A stretch of 64,000 bases of DNA from PALSA-894 sp963734185 (lineage in GTDB: Bacteria; Pseudomonadota; Alphaproteobacteria; Rhizobiales; Xanthobacteraceae), in NCBI GenBank assembly GCA_963734185.1, contig CAVTGA010000002.1, positions 2,418,001-2,482,000 of the forward strand, read 5' to 3'. This document shows, in pieces, positions 8,935-18,045 of the stretch; within the stretch, counting starts at the first letter, position 1, and each line of letters opens with the position of its first letter. The position numbers and the translations under genes are program-made. The notes below the pieces were generated by a model. That model saw only the letters and a list, made by a program, of their open reading frames with translations, was not told the origin of the DNA and searched no databases.

Positions 8935-9021
8935 GGCGGGGCTCCGTTCAATCTCGCTGCGCACCCTGCCATCGCTCGCGACCGTGATGCTTCGGCCATC
9001 GCCGAAGCATTGCCGGCGTCC

Positions 9022-9180
9022 GTAGGGTGGGCAAAGGCGCGGCCACGATCTCGCGGTGAGGCGTCGAACGTCATCCGCGCCATGCCCACGCGGACGATCG
9101 AATGAAATGACAAGCGTGGGCAAAAGCGCGCGAGGTCGGAGTACATTCCGATCGGTTCCCCGCGCTTTTGCCCACCCTAC
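9022..9180. repeat. Palindromic repeat, family A, full copy
   Basis: Begins gtagggtgggcaaaggcgcg and ends with gcgcttttgcccaccctac, with inner cccacgcggac/gcgtgggcaaaagcgcg. The right end runs into the 3' end of opgH and provides its TAG stop. Confidence 0.85.
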
Positions 9181-11363
9181 GGCATGTTCAAGCGCGCAAG
9201 CCGATCCAACCCGCGCGCGTCCGACAATACCGCCATCTTCTCCCGCTGGGTCAGCATGGCGTCGGCCTCGTCGACGCCGGCGCAGTCGTCGAGCTTGGCG
9301 AGGCCGATGACCAGCGCGGCATCGACGTCGCCGCGCCGGCGCGCCGCGGCGGTCGGCAGCATGGCGCGATGGGCTTCGCGCAGGGCCGGATCGGCGCATA
9401 GCCGCGCCAGCGCGGTGCCCGGCGGCGCATCGGCCGCAGACGTCGCGATGAGCGCGTTGGCGCGCGCGAGAATCTCCGGTGGATGGGTCTCTTCCGGGAT
9501 CAGCAGCAGCTTCATGCGGCGCAGCGCACCTCCCGCCATGGGGCTGGCGCTCCAGTACGCCAGCGGGATCGCGAGCAGCAGTCCGAGGATCACCGGCGTC
9601 ATCCAGGCGAACAGCGAGAACGAGACCTGATAGGCGGCGAACGCGAGCAGCAACCCGAACGCGGTATGCCCGCCGTAGCGGCGCATGACGTCGCGCAGCG
9701 GCAGGCTGCCGCCATCGCGCCGCTGCACCTGCCAGCCGCCGTCGCGGCCCGTCAGGACGGCGGTCACCGATGCCGACTGGATCAGCATCATGATCGGCGC
9801 GATCAGTCCGGAAATCACGGTCTCGGCCAGCACGCTGAGGAAGGCGCGCGCGGCGCCGCCGAATGCGCGCCGCGTCGCGCCGTCGGCCAGCATCGCCAGG
9901 TAGCCGATCAGCTTCGGCGCCAGCAGCAGCGCCATGGTGCCGGCGAACACGTAAGCGGCGCGCACCGGGTCCTGCGCCGGCCATTGGGGATAGAGCGTGA
10001 AGGTCTTCGGGAAATATTCCGGCCGGATGAACTGGGCCTGCAGCGCGACCAGGATGCCGACGAACAGGAACAGCAGCCACAGCGGCGCCGCGACGTAGGT
10101 TCCGATGCCGGTCAAGAGATGCATCCGCGAGAGCCAGTGCAGGCCGCGCGCGGGCAATACACCGGCATGCTGGAGATTGCCCTGGCACCAGCGGCGGTCG
10201 CGCGCCGCATACTCGGTCAGCGAGGGCGGAGATTCCTCGTAGGATCCGCCGAGCGCCGGGACCATGTGGATCGCCCAGCCGGCGCGCCGCATCAGCGCGG
10301 CCTCGACGAAGTCGTGGCTCAGGATGTGCCCACCGATCGGGCGCGGCCCCTGCAGCGTGGGCAGGCCTGCGCATTGGGCGAACGCACGGGTGCGCAGAAC
10401 CGCGTTGTGACCCCAATAATTGCCGTCGCCGCCGTGCCACCAGGCCAGGCCGTGCGCGATCAACGGGCCGTACAGCCGTCCGGCGAACTGCTGCACGCGC
10501 GCAAACGGCGTTGCGGCGTTCACCATCAGCGGGAAGGTCTGGACCAATCCGGCGCCGGGGTTGCGTTCCATCGCGGCGACCAGCCGCACCAGGGTGTCGC
10601 CGGTCATCAGGCTGTCGGCATCGAGCACGACCATCTGCTCGTAGCCGCCGCCGAAGCGGCGCACCCATTCGGCGATGTTGCCGGCCTTCTTGGCCTCGTT
10701 GTTCGGACGGTGGCGATAGAACACATTCGCCGCGCCGAGCCGCTCGCGCAGCTGCAGGTACGCGGCTTCCTCGGCGATGAAGATGTCCGGGTCGGTGGTG
10801 TCGCTGAGCACGAACACGTCGAAATGCCCGGGCGCGCCAGCCGCGGCGACGGACTCGCACACCGCCTGGACGCGCGAAAGCAAGCGCGCGGGCGGCTCGT
10901 TGTAGGTCGGAAACAGGAGCGCGCTGCGTGTCGCGATCGCCGGCAGCGGCGCGTCCGGGTCGATGCCGAGTGATTCAATTCGTCGCGCAAGCATGGCGAT
11001 CACGCCGCCAAGCGTGCTGGCGAACGACAGCGCGACCCAGGCGAACAAGATGACGAACAGGCCGAGGATCACGGCTTCCAGGACCGTCAGTCCGCCGACG
11101 CTGAGCACCAGGTACATCTCGTAGGCCGCAAACACGCTGAGCGCGATCGTGCCGCCGAACACGAAAGCGCGCCGCGCCGCGCTTGTCCCCGGCGCGGCCG
11201 GCCGGCGCGCGGCGGCCGGCGCCTGGCGCAGCGACTGCGCCGGCATCTCGAGCCTCGCCTCGGCGGGGAGGAATTGCGCCGGCGCTCGCGCCGCCGGTGC
11301 AACGACCATAAGCGCGTCTACGCGCGTCTTCGACGCGCTATGCAGGCGCGTCACGGCGTCCAT
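9177..11363 (-). CDS. opgH: Glucans biosynthesis glucosyltransferase H (OpgH/MdoH)
   Basis: The 728-residue inner-membrane family-2 glycosyltransferase has N-terminal hydrophobic segments (after about residue 65). A cytoplasmic catalytic domain follows with LFPTYNEPPARLLSRVQAV, VLDADSLMTGDTL, the HDFVEAALMRRAGW acceptor region and RRWCQGNLQH. Several membrane helices then complete it. It polymerises UDP-glucose into the beta-1,2 backbone of osmoregulated periplasmic glucans. It overlaps opgG by 13 bases on the same strand, the usual opgGH operon order. Confidence 0.95.
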   Translation of the reverse strand: MDAVTRLHSASKTRVDALMVVAPAARAPAQFLPAEARLEMPAQSLRQAPAAARRPAAPGTSAARRAFVFGGTIALSVFAAYEMYLVLSVGGLTVLEAVILGLFVILFAWVALSFASTLGGVIAMLARRIESLGIDPDAPLPAIATRSALLFPTYNEPPARLLSRVQAVCESVAAAGAPGHFDVFVLSDTTDPDIFIAEEAAYLQLRERLGAANVFYRHRPNNEAKKAGNIAEWVRRFGGGYEQMVVLDADSLMTGDTLVRLVAAMERNPGAGLVQTFPLMVNAATPFARVQQFAGRLYGPLIAHGLAWWHGGDGNYWGHNAVLRTRAFAQCAGLPTLQGPRPIGGHILSHDFVEAALMRRAGWAIHMVPALGGSYEESPPSLTEYAARDRRWCQGNLQHAGVLPARGLHWLSRMHLLTGIGTYVAAPLWLLFLFVGILVALQAQFIRPEYFPKTFTLYPQWPAQDPVRAAYVFAGTMALLLAPKLIGYLAMLADGATRRAFGGAARAFLSVLAETVISGLIAPIMMLIQSASVTAVLTGRDGGWQVQRRDGGSLPLRDVMRRYGGHTAFGLLLAFAAYQVSFSLFAWMTPVILGLLLAIPLAYWSASPMAGGALRRMKLLLIPEETHPPEILARANALIATSAADAPPGTALARLCADPALREAHRAMLPTAAARRRGDVDAALVIGLAKLDDCAGVDEADAMLTQREKMAVLSDARGLDRLARLNMP

Positions 11364-12952
11364 CGGTAGAGCCAGACTTCCGAGAGCAGATCCTCGCCGC
11401 GCACGAGCACGGCGCGAAGCTCGATCGCCTTCTCGTTCCCAGGGCCAAGCTGGAAGCTCAGCCGCGTACCGCCGGTCTCCGGGTTGGGCTGCGACACCAC
11501 GTTGCGCAGCTTGCCCTTGTCGCTGGTGACGGCGGCCTTGATCTCGGGCGTCGGCACGGTTTTCAGGTTCTCGCCGACGAAATCGAGCACGACCAGGCGG
11601 GCGCCGCCCTCCCCGGCGCCGATGCGCGCCGCGATCAGTCGCGCGAGCGGCAGCGGCTTGGGCAGGTGCGCGCCCCAGTGGATGCGATAGGTGTAGGTGT
11701 ATTCGCCCCTGGCGCGGGTCGGCGCGCGCGGACGCCAGTAGGCCACGATATTGTCGTTGATCTCGTTCGAGGTCGGGATCTCGACCAGGTGCACGGCGCC
11801 TTCGCCCCAGTCGCCGATCGGCTCGACGAACGCGCTTGGGCGCTTCTCGTAGCGCGCCTCCAGGTCCTCGAAGGCGCGGAAATCGCGCTGGCGCTGCATC
11901 AGGCCGAAGCCGCGCGGATTGTTGTCGACGAAGGCGCTCACCTGCAGGTCGGCCGGATTGCTGAGCGTGCGCCAGATCTGCTCGCCGCGGCCGTTCTGGA
12001 TCGAAAGCCCGTCCGAATCGTGCACCGCGGGACGGAAATCATCGACGCCGCCGCGGTCGTTGGGCGCGAAGAAGTACATGCTGGTGAGCGTCGCCAGTCC
12101 GACCTGCTCGATCTGCACGCGCGGGAACAGCGCGACCTCGACGTCGTAGACCGTGGTGTCGCCGGGGCGGATGGTGAAGCGGTAGGCGGCGGCCGCGCTC
12201 TCGCTGTCGAGCAGCGCGTGCACGACGATCGAGTTCGCGCCTTTGGCCGGCCGCTCGATCCAGAACGTGCGGAAGTTGGGGAACTCCTCGCCCTTGGGAT
12301 CGGCGGTGTTGAGCGACAGCCCGCGCGCCGAGAGCCCGTAGGTCTGGCCCTTGGCGACGGCGCGGAAATAGCTCGCGCCGAGGAACACGCCGATCTCGTC
12401 GAAATAGTCTCCCCGGTTGATCGGCCCATGGATGCGGAACCCGGCGAAGCCGAGGTTGGCGTTGGCTTCCGGGATGGGCTGATCGCCGAACGAGAACATG
12501 CCGGGCGAATACACGACGGGAAAGGCGGCGCCGTCGCGGACCTCGAACAGGTCGACGCGGTTCACGTAGTAGAAGCCGCGGTGGAAGAACTGGAGCTGGA
12601 ACGGCAGGGCGTCGGCGCGCCACAGCGCGTGCTCGGGCAGGAAGCGGATCATGCGGTAGCGGTCGTAGGTCAGGTCCTTGAGCGCATCGGGAAGCCGGTT
12701 GTCCGGCGCCTTGTAGGGCTTCTGCGCCAGATCGCGCGCGAGCGCGCGCACCGCCGCGGCCTCGAACGGCGTGCCCTTTTGCTGGGCATGAGCCTCGCCG
12801 ATCAGCGCCCGCGCCAACGGGCGGCTGACGAACGGAACCGCGAGGCCAGCGGCCAGAAGATCGCGACGACGCAACGCCCTAATCCCTGCTTGAAGCGAAA
12901 TCCGCCCGGCAAAACGGTCGCCAGCGCGCCGGACCGCGCTTGCCGGAGCCAT
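11351..12952 (-). CDS. opgG: Periplasmic glucan biosynthesis protein OpgG/OpgD family
   Basis: The 533-residue product carries a twin-arginine-type signal (RRRDLLAAGLAVPFV). The mature part has typical OpgG sequence: YDRYRMIRFLPEHALW, LPFQLQFFHRGFYY, FRIHGPINRGDYFDEIGVFLG in pieces, and SNEINDNIVAYWRP. It acts in the periplasm on nascent glucan made by OpgH. The ATG at 12952 gives an unusually long N-region; a TTG at 12872-12874 directly before RRRDLL would give a normal Tat signal and may be the true start. Confidence 0.93.
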   Translation of the reverse strand: MAPASAVRRAGDRFAGRISLQAGIRALRRRDLLAAGLAVPFVSRPLARALIGEAHAQQKGTPFEAAAVRALARDLAQKPYKAPDNRLPDALKDLTYDRYRMIRFLPEHALWRADALPFQLQFFHRGFYYVNRVDLFEVRDGAAFPVVYSPGMFSFGDQPIPEANANLGFAGFRIHGPINRGDYFDEIGVFLGASYFRAVAKGQTYGLSARGLSLNTADPKGEEFPNFRTFWIERPAKGANSIVVHALLDSESAAAAYRFTIRPGDTTVYDVEVALFPRVQIEQVGLATLTSMYFFAPNDRGGVDDFRPAVHDSDGLSIQNGRGEQIWRTLSNPADLQVSAFVDNNPRGFGLMQRQRDFRAFEDLEARYEKRPSAFVEPIGDWGEGAVHLVEIPTSNEINDNIVAYWRPRAPTRARGEYTYTYRIHWGAHLPKPLPLARLIAARIGAGEGGARLVVLDFVGENLKTVPTPEIKAAVTSDKGKLRNVVSQPNPETGGTRLSFQLGPGNEKAIELRAVLVRGEDLLSEVWLYRWTP

Positions 12953-13118
12953 AACCGGGTTGCGAAGCGTAAGGTTCCGCGCTGCGGCGGGAGGAAGCGC
13001 GGCGGACCTGTGGCGGACCAGAGCATCGCTGCCTTAAAAAAATCTACTTTTGGTTGTCGCTTGGCCGCCGCAATGCCTTGTTGCGTCGGTTGCACGGGTC
13101 TTCAGGGGAGCGCATGCC

Positions 13119-14759
13119 ATGAAACGACCGTCAGGCGGGACGACGACCAGCGATGGCGGCGCCATCCGCCTCAAGATCGAGCCGTTCGGTCCAAAACCCG
13201 AAACGATGACCGCGGTGGCTCAAGCCGTCATGAAGCATAAGGGCCTCCAGGCGCGGCTTGCGAAAACCCAAAGTCGCCTGCTTCGCATTGACCTGCTTGA
13301 GCCACCCCAGGAAACCAAACCGGCGCGGCCGAAGCCGCCCCAACGGTTTCGCGCCGTCATCTACGACTACACCAACAATGTGGCGCTGCATGCGACCGGC
13401 AGTCTTGCCAAACCCACCTCGCTCGAGATCGAGGAGTCCGCGCAACAACCGCTGCCGAGCCGCGAGGAGTTCGACGAAGCGGTTCGCCTCATCAGCGAGC
13501 ACGCGGAGCTCGGCAAGGGATTGCGCGACCAGCGCTTCATCGCCTACCGGCCGATGCCGCCGCTCCTGCATGAGCCGTTGCCCGACGGCCGTGTCGAACG
13601 CACGGTCACGGTCGGATTGCTGCCGCTTGAAGGCATGCAGGGCCACGAGATCGTTGCCGTCAACATGGTCCGGCGCGACGTCATCCGGTTCGAGCCCAGC
13701 GCGCGCGGGCGGGCGCCGGAGACCTCCGCCGCCCATAATCCCATTTGCGGCATCGCGGTCGACGCAAACCAGAGCACCACGAACAACGCGGCCGGCAGCG
13801 CTTGGGTCACCGTGAGTCAAGGCGGAAACGTCCTGTGGAAATTCCTTGCCGTCCGCCCCGCCGCGTCCTCGGGCACGAACGGTTCGGGCATCGAGCTCCG
13901 TTACGTCGACTACAAAGGCAAGCGCGTCCTCTATCGCGCGCACGTGCCGATCCTCAACGTGAAATATGACGGCAACGCCTGCGGCCCCTATCGCGACTGG
14001 CAGAACGAAGAGGGCATGATCAACGCGAACGGTAGCGATCCGGTGCCCGGCTTCCGGCTTTGCAGCGCGCCGGCCACCACCATTCTCGACACCGGCACCG
14101 ACACCGGAAACTTCCTCGGCGTCGGCGTCTACGTGAAAGGCCAGGAGGTGGTGCTGGTGAGCGAGATGGAAGCTGGCTGGTACCGCTATATCAGCGAGTG
14201 GCGTTTTCATACCGACGGCACCATACGGTCGCGCTTCGGTTTCACCGCCGTCAAGAGCTCATGCGTCTGCAACGTCCATCACCACCATGCCTACTGGCGG
14301 TTCGACTTTGATATTCGCACCGCCGGCGGCAATCTGGTCCAGGAATTCAACGATCCGCCGCTTTTCGCCAACAACTGGCACGACAAGAACTTCGAAATAC
14401 GACGGCCCCGTGATCCGGCGCGCAAGCGCAAGTGGCGCGTCTCCAACAAGGCGACGGGCGAGGCTTACGATATCATTCCCGGCCACGACGATGGTGTGGC
14501 GACGGCCATGCCGGACTGGCCGTTTCCGCGCGGCGATGTGTGGTTCTTGCGCTACCGGGGCTCAGAGATCGATGACGGCTCTGTGGCAATCGGACCACCG
14601 TACGAAGCGGGCCTCAACTCTTGGGTCAACGGCGAGTCGCTCAATGGAGCTGACGTGGTCGTATGGTACGCAGGGCACTTTAGCCACGACGTCAATCATG
14701 AAGAACCCGGCCATTTCGGTCATATCGTGGGGCCCGACCTCAAACTTGTTAAGTGGTAG
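13119..14759 (+). CDS. Copper amine oxidase-like protein with divergent cofactor site
   Basis: The 546-residue protein starts at the ATG after aggggag. The C-terminal half follows copper amine oxidase layout: YKGKRVLYRAHVPILNVKYD, then VLVSEMEAGWYRYISEWRF, HTDGTIRSRFGF, a histidine cluster (387-390 in VHHHHAYWRFDFDI, where HxH would bind copper) and a late VVVWYAGHFSHDVNHEEP where the third copper His is expected. Tyr355 sits at the topaquinone position, but the surrounding residues are W-Y-R, not the canonical N-Y-D/E. No signal peptide. The family is inferred from motif order; oxidase activity is uncertain. Confidence 0.6.
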   Translation: MKRPSGGTTTSDGGAIRLKIEPFGPKPETMTAVAQAVMKHKGLQARLAKTQSRLLRIDLLEPPQETKPARPKPPQRFRAVIYDYTNNVALHATGSLAKPTSLEIEESAQQPLPSREEFDEAVRLISEHAELGKGLRDQRFIAYRPMPPLLHEPLPDGRVERTVTVGLLPLEGMQGHEIVAVNMVRRDVIRFEPSARGRAPETSAAHNPICGIAVDANQSTTNNAAGSAWVTVSQGGNVLWKFLAVRPAASSGTNGSGIELRYVDYKGKRVLYRAHVPILNVKYDGNACGPYRDWQNEEGMINANGSDPVPGFRLCSAPATTILDTGTDTGNFLGVGVYVKGQEVVLVSEMEAGWYRYISEWRFHTDGTIRSRFGFTAVKSSCVCNVHHHHAYWRFDFDIRTAGGNLVQEFNDPPLFANNWHDKNFEIRRPRDPARKRKWRVSNKATGEAYDIIPGHDDGVATAMPDWPFPRGDVWFLRYRGSEIDDGSVAIGPPYEAGLNSWVNGESLNGADVVVWYAGHFSHDVNHEEPGHFGHIVGPDLKLVKW

Positions 14760-14775
14760 CCGGACGGGCGGCCGT

Positions 14776-14862
14776 GCCGCGGCCTCGAACGGCGTGCTCT
14801 TTTGCTGGGCATGGGCCCCGATCAGCGCCCGCGCCAACGTGTGGCTCACGAGCGCGGTCGCC
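14776..14862 (-). pseudogene. Fragment duplicated from the 5' region of opgG
   Basis: About 85 bases nearly repeat opgG bases around 12752-12838 in the same orientation, encoding LARALIG, AHAQQK and TPFEAAA of the OpgG signal/mature junction, with a 3-base deletion and a few substitutions. The amine-oxidase-like gene is therefore bracketed by two copies of this opgG segment. Confidence 0.75.
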
Positions 14863-15056
14863 TTGGGGCAGATGATCCAATAGGTCCGGGACAAGCGCAG
14901 GGTTTCGGGAAACGGCCGCACCAAGCGTTCATGGATCAGGTCCAGGCCGCCAGCGTGGTGCGCGCGAACGCTACTCCCTGTCCGTTGAGCGCGGCGTCGA
15001 TGACCATGCTGGTGCGGTTCAGCGTGACTCGGGTCGGTTGCCCTGCGCTGGCGGGA
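14850..15056 (-). pseudogene. LysR-family regulator C-terminal remnant with frameshift
   Basis: On the minus strand one frame reads VTLNRTSMVIDAALNGQGVA then FARTTLAA. After a one-base shift the next frame reads DLIHERLVRPFPETLRLSRT then YWIICPKATA. Together this is the end of a GcvA-type LysR effector domain (GQGVA...LV.PFP...YW..CP.A). The N-terminal HTH is absent and the end runs into the opgG fragment, so this is a fossil. The rest of 14760-15104 shows nothing else I can support. Confidence 0.65.
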
Positions 15057-15104
15057 CGGCGATGGTTCGGTCATGATCGGCGAGAAAAGCATCTTTGGTG
15101 AACG

Positions 15105-16788
15105 ATGCCGTCGCGACGCGAATTTCTGCAAGCCGCCGCCGCCCTCGCGGCCCTGCGGCCCGGCGCGTGGAGCCGCGCCTTCGCGCAGCAGCGGCTGAGT
15201 CAGGACCAGCTGCTCCAATTCGCGCCGCTCGGCAATGTCACGCTGGTCCATATCGCCGACCTGCATGCGCAGCTGGTCCCTGTGTTCTTGCGCGAACCTG
15301 CGGCGCATGTGGCGCTGACGGACACCCGACGCGATCCGCCGCAGGCCGGAACGGCTGATTTTCTCGGTCACTTCAATATCGCGCGCGGCTCCGCGGCAGC
15401 CCATGCGCTGACCGGCGAGGATTTCGTCGCGCTGGCCCGCGCCTACGGGCGGATCGGCGGCCTCGACCGCATCGCCACGATCGTCAATGCCATCCGGGCC
15501 GAGCGCGGCGACCGCGTCGTCCTGCTCGACGGCGGCGACACCTGGCAGAACAGCTACACCTCGCTCATCAGCCAGGGCCAGGACGTCGTCGATTGCATGG
15601 CCCTGCTCAAGCCTGACGCCATGGTCGGCCATTGGGAATTCACGCTCGGCGCGGAGCGGGTCAAGGCGATCACGGCCCAGACTCGGGTTCCCGTTCCTCG
15701 GGCAGAACATCCGCGACACCGAGTGGAACGAGGCCGCGTTCGAGCCGATGGTCATGCTCGAGCGCGGCGGCATCAAGATCGCCGTCATCGGCCAGGCCTT
15801 TCCCTACACGCCGGTGGCCCACCCGCGCCGGCTGACGCCGGAGTGGTCGTTCGGGATCCGCGAGGAAAGCCTGCAGACCCATGTCAGAGCGGCGCGCCAG
15901 GCCGGGGCCGCGCTGGTGGTGCTGCTGTCGCACAATGGGTTCGACGTCGACCTGAAGCTCGCCACGCGCGTGAGCGGGCTCGACGTGATCCTGGCCGGCC
16001 ACACCCACGACGCCTTTCCCGCGGCCATCAAGGTCGGAAGGACGCTGCTGGTCGCAAGCGGCAGCCACGGCAAGTTCGTCTCGCGCCTCGACCTCGACGT
16101 GCGCGACGGCGAGGTGAAGGATTATCGCTACAAGCTGATCCCGGTATTCGCGGATGCGATCGGCGCCGATGCCGCAATGGCACGCACGATCGAAGCGATC
16201 CGTGCGCCGCACCAAGCCAAGCTGCGCGAGGTCATCGGGCGCACCGGGACGGTGCTGTTCCGTCACGGCACGTTCAACGGGACGCTCGACAACCTGATCT
16301 GCGACGCGCTGCGCGCCGAGCTCGACGCCGAGATCGCGCTGTCGCCCGGATTCCGCTGGGGGACGTCGCTGCTGCCCGGACAGGATATCACGCGGGAAGA
16401 CATCTATAACGCCACCGCCATCTCCTATGCGCAGACCTACCGCATCCGCATGAGCGGCGCGCGCATCAAGGACGTGCTCGAGGACGTTTGCGACAACCTG
16501 CTCAATCCCGATCCCTACTATCGCCAGGGCGGCGACATGGTGCGGGTCGGCGGCCTCAGCTATGCGATCGAGCCACGCAAGCCGTTCGGCACCCGGATTT
16601 CCGAGCTCAAGCTTGCGCGGTCGGGCGAGCCGCTGCGCGCAACGGACGAATACGTGGTCGCCGGGTGGGCGCGGGTCAACGAGGAGGCGACCGGCGCGCC
16701 GATCTGGGATGTGCTGGCGCGCTACATCGCGCGCAACGGGACCGTGACGCCGAGCGAGGAGTCGCACGTGCGCCTGATCGGGACGTGA
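15105..16788 (+). pseudogene. soxB: SoxB thiosulfohydrolase, frameshifted
   Basis: The N-terminal part (frame of 15105) has a Tat-type signal (SRREFLQAAAALAAL), HIADLHAQ, LLDGGDTWQNS and GHWEFTLG. Near 15681-15686 it leaves frame, and the +1 frame continues with LGFPFLGQNIRDTEWNEAAF, LSHNGFDVD, GHTHD and YYRQGGDMVRVGGLSYAI up to 16788. These are SoxB signatures: a dimanganese enzyme that hydrolyses sulfate from SoxY-bound thiosulfate. One extra base (CAG-A-CTC) explains the break. No soxAXYZ lies nearby. Either a recent pseudogene or a sequence error. Confidence 0.82.
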
Positions 16789-16799
16789 CGCGCCGCATT

Positions 16800-16870
16800 G
16801 CGCGGGCACGGCGCGATGGTTTCTCGCGCCCATGCGGTGGATCTCGTGTCGCGCCTTTGCCCGCCCTACC
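16800..16870. repeat. Partial family-A palindromic repeat
   Basis: Contains the gcgcctttgcccgccctacc end and an inner gcgcgggcacggcgcg/cgcgcccatgcgg unit; the left end typical of the family is missing. It lies between soxB and the ctrA terminator. Confidence 0.6.
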
Positions 16871-16877
16871 GTTACGC

Positions 16878-16907
16878 AAAACAAAAACCCCGCCATTGCT
16901 GGCGGGG
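16878..16907 (-). terminator. Rho-independent terminator of ctrA
   Basis: On the minus strand a 7-bp GC stem (ccccgcc at 16888-16894 pairing with ggcgggg at 16901-16907, loop of six) is followed by a T-rich run complementary to 16878-16887. It lies about 60 bases beyond the ctrA stop. Confidence 0.8.
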
Positions 16908-16968
16908 CCCGGAATGCTCCGAAGTCGGGAGGAAGAGCCCTGAACGAGGGCTCGGGTAAACCCGAAGG

Positions 16969-17670
16969 TCAGGCCGGAATGCGCTCGTCCACTTCGGTCG
17001 GCTCGCGCAGCACATAGCCGCGGCCCCAGACGGTCTCGATGTAGTTCTTGCCTTCCGACGCGCTCGCCAGCTTCTTGCGCAGCTTGCAGATGAACACGTC
17101 GATGATCTTGAGCTCGGGCTCGTCCATGCCGCCGTAGAGATGGTTGAGGAACATCTCCTTGGTCAAGGTCGTGCCCTTGCGGAGCGAAAGGAGCTCCAGC
17201 ATCTGATATTCCTTGCCGGTCAGGTGCACGCGCTGGGCGTTCACCTCCACGGTCTTGGTGTCGAGATTGACCACCAGGTCGCCGGTCTGGATCACGGACT
17301 GGGCGTGGCCCTTGGAGCGGCGCACGATGGCGTGGATGCGCGCCACCAGCTCGTCCTTGTGGAACGGCTTGGTCATGTAGTCGTCGGCGCCGAAGCCCAG
17401 CCCCTTGACCTTGTCCTCGATGCCGGCGAGCCCGGAGAGGATCAGGATCGGCGTCTTGATCTTGGAGACCCGCAGGGTGCGCAGAACCTCGTAACCCGAC
17501 ATGTCGGGAAGGTTCAGGTCGAGCAGGATGATGTCGTAGTCGTAGAGCTTGCCGAGGTCGACGCCTTCTTCACCCAGGTCGGTGGTGTAGACGTTGAAGC
17601 TCTCGGATTTCAGCATCAATTCGATCGACTGCGCGGTCGCGCTATCGTCTTCAATCAGCAGAACGCGCAT
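16969..17670 (-). CDS. ctrA: Cell cycle response regulator CtrA
   Basis: The 233-residue OmpR-type regulator has a receiver with phospho-acceptor Asp51 in ILLDLNLPDMSG, Lys in MTKPF and a winged-helix output domain (LTGKEYQMLELLSLRKGTTL, KIIDVFICKLRKKL, VWGRGYVL). The near-invariant sequence and MRVLLIEDDSATAQSIELML start identify alphaproteobacterial CtrA. It controls replication, division and flagellar genes by binding TTAA-N7-TTAAC, and is essential in Caulobacter though less so in some Rhizobiales. A 375-base divergent region separates it from fliI. Confidence 0.97.
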   Translation of the reverse strand: MRVLLIEDDSATAQSIELMLKSESFNVYTTDLGEEGVDLGKLYDYDIILLDLNLPDMSGYEVLRTLRVSKIKTPILILSGLAGIEDKVKGLGFGADDYMTKPFHKDELVARIHAIVRRSKGHAQSVIQTGDLVVNLDTKTVEVNAQRVHLTGKEYQMLELLSLRKGTTLTKEMFLNHLYGGMDEPELKIIDVFICKLRKKLASASEGKNYIETVWGRGYVLREPTEVDERIPA

Positions 17671-17990
17671 GCCAGTCCCTTTCCACGCCCGCCGAGGGCC
17701 TTAAGGTCGGCACGCCTTTGGGGCGGCCCTTCAAACGCCTTGGGACAATCCGATTCGGCACGCTACCGGCGAATGGTTAACAAAACCTGATTCTCGTGTC
17801 CAAGCATTTACTGTGCGAAAATGATCGAATCGCCGTAATATGCTGGAAGAGAGTGGTTTTCTCGCCAAAATCCGGTTCATGCTCTACGTTAAGAACCGGG
17901 GTTAACCGATTCTTGCAACTCGCCCCTCCGTCCTGGCCGGGCGAGACGGGAAGTGCCCCTAGACGGTGAGGCAATGATTAATGAGACGGG

Positions 17991-18019
17991 TAAATGCCCG
18001 GTTAAGGCGAAACCTTAAC
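17991..18019 (+). promoter_or_regulatory. CtrA-like box and inverted repeat upstream of fliI
   Basis: TAAA-N7-TTAA at 17991-18005 differs by one base from the CtrA box. It overlaps a perfect inverted repeat GTTAAGG-CGAAA-CCTTAAC at 18001-18019. Another GTTAA...TTAAC pair with a 9-base spacer lies at 17888-17906. The cluster sits between divergent ctrA and fliI, so it could serve either gene. Inferred from sequence only. Confidence 0.45.
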
Positions 18020-18022
18020 GGG

Positions 18023-18043
18023 CGCAATTCGACCGGAATTGCG
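18023..18043 (+). promoter_or_regulatory. Hairpin immediately before the fliI start codon
   Basis: An 8-bp perfect inverted repeat CGCAATTC-GACCG-GAATTGCG ends two bases before the fliI ATG and occupies the place of the ribosome-binding site; no clear Shine-Dalgarno is visible. As RNA it could occlude initiation; as DNA it could be an operator. Confidence 0.5.
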
Positions 18044-18045
18044 TC

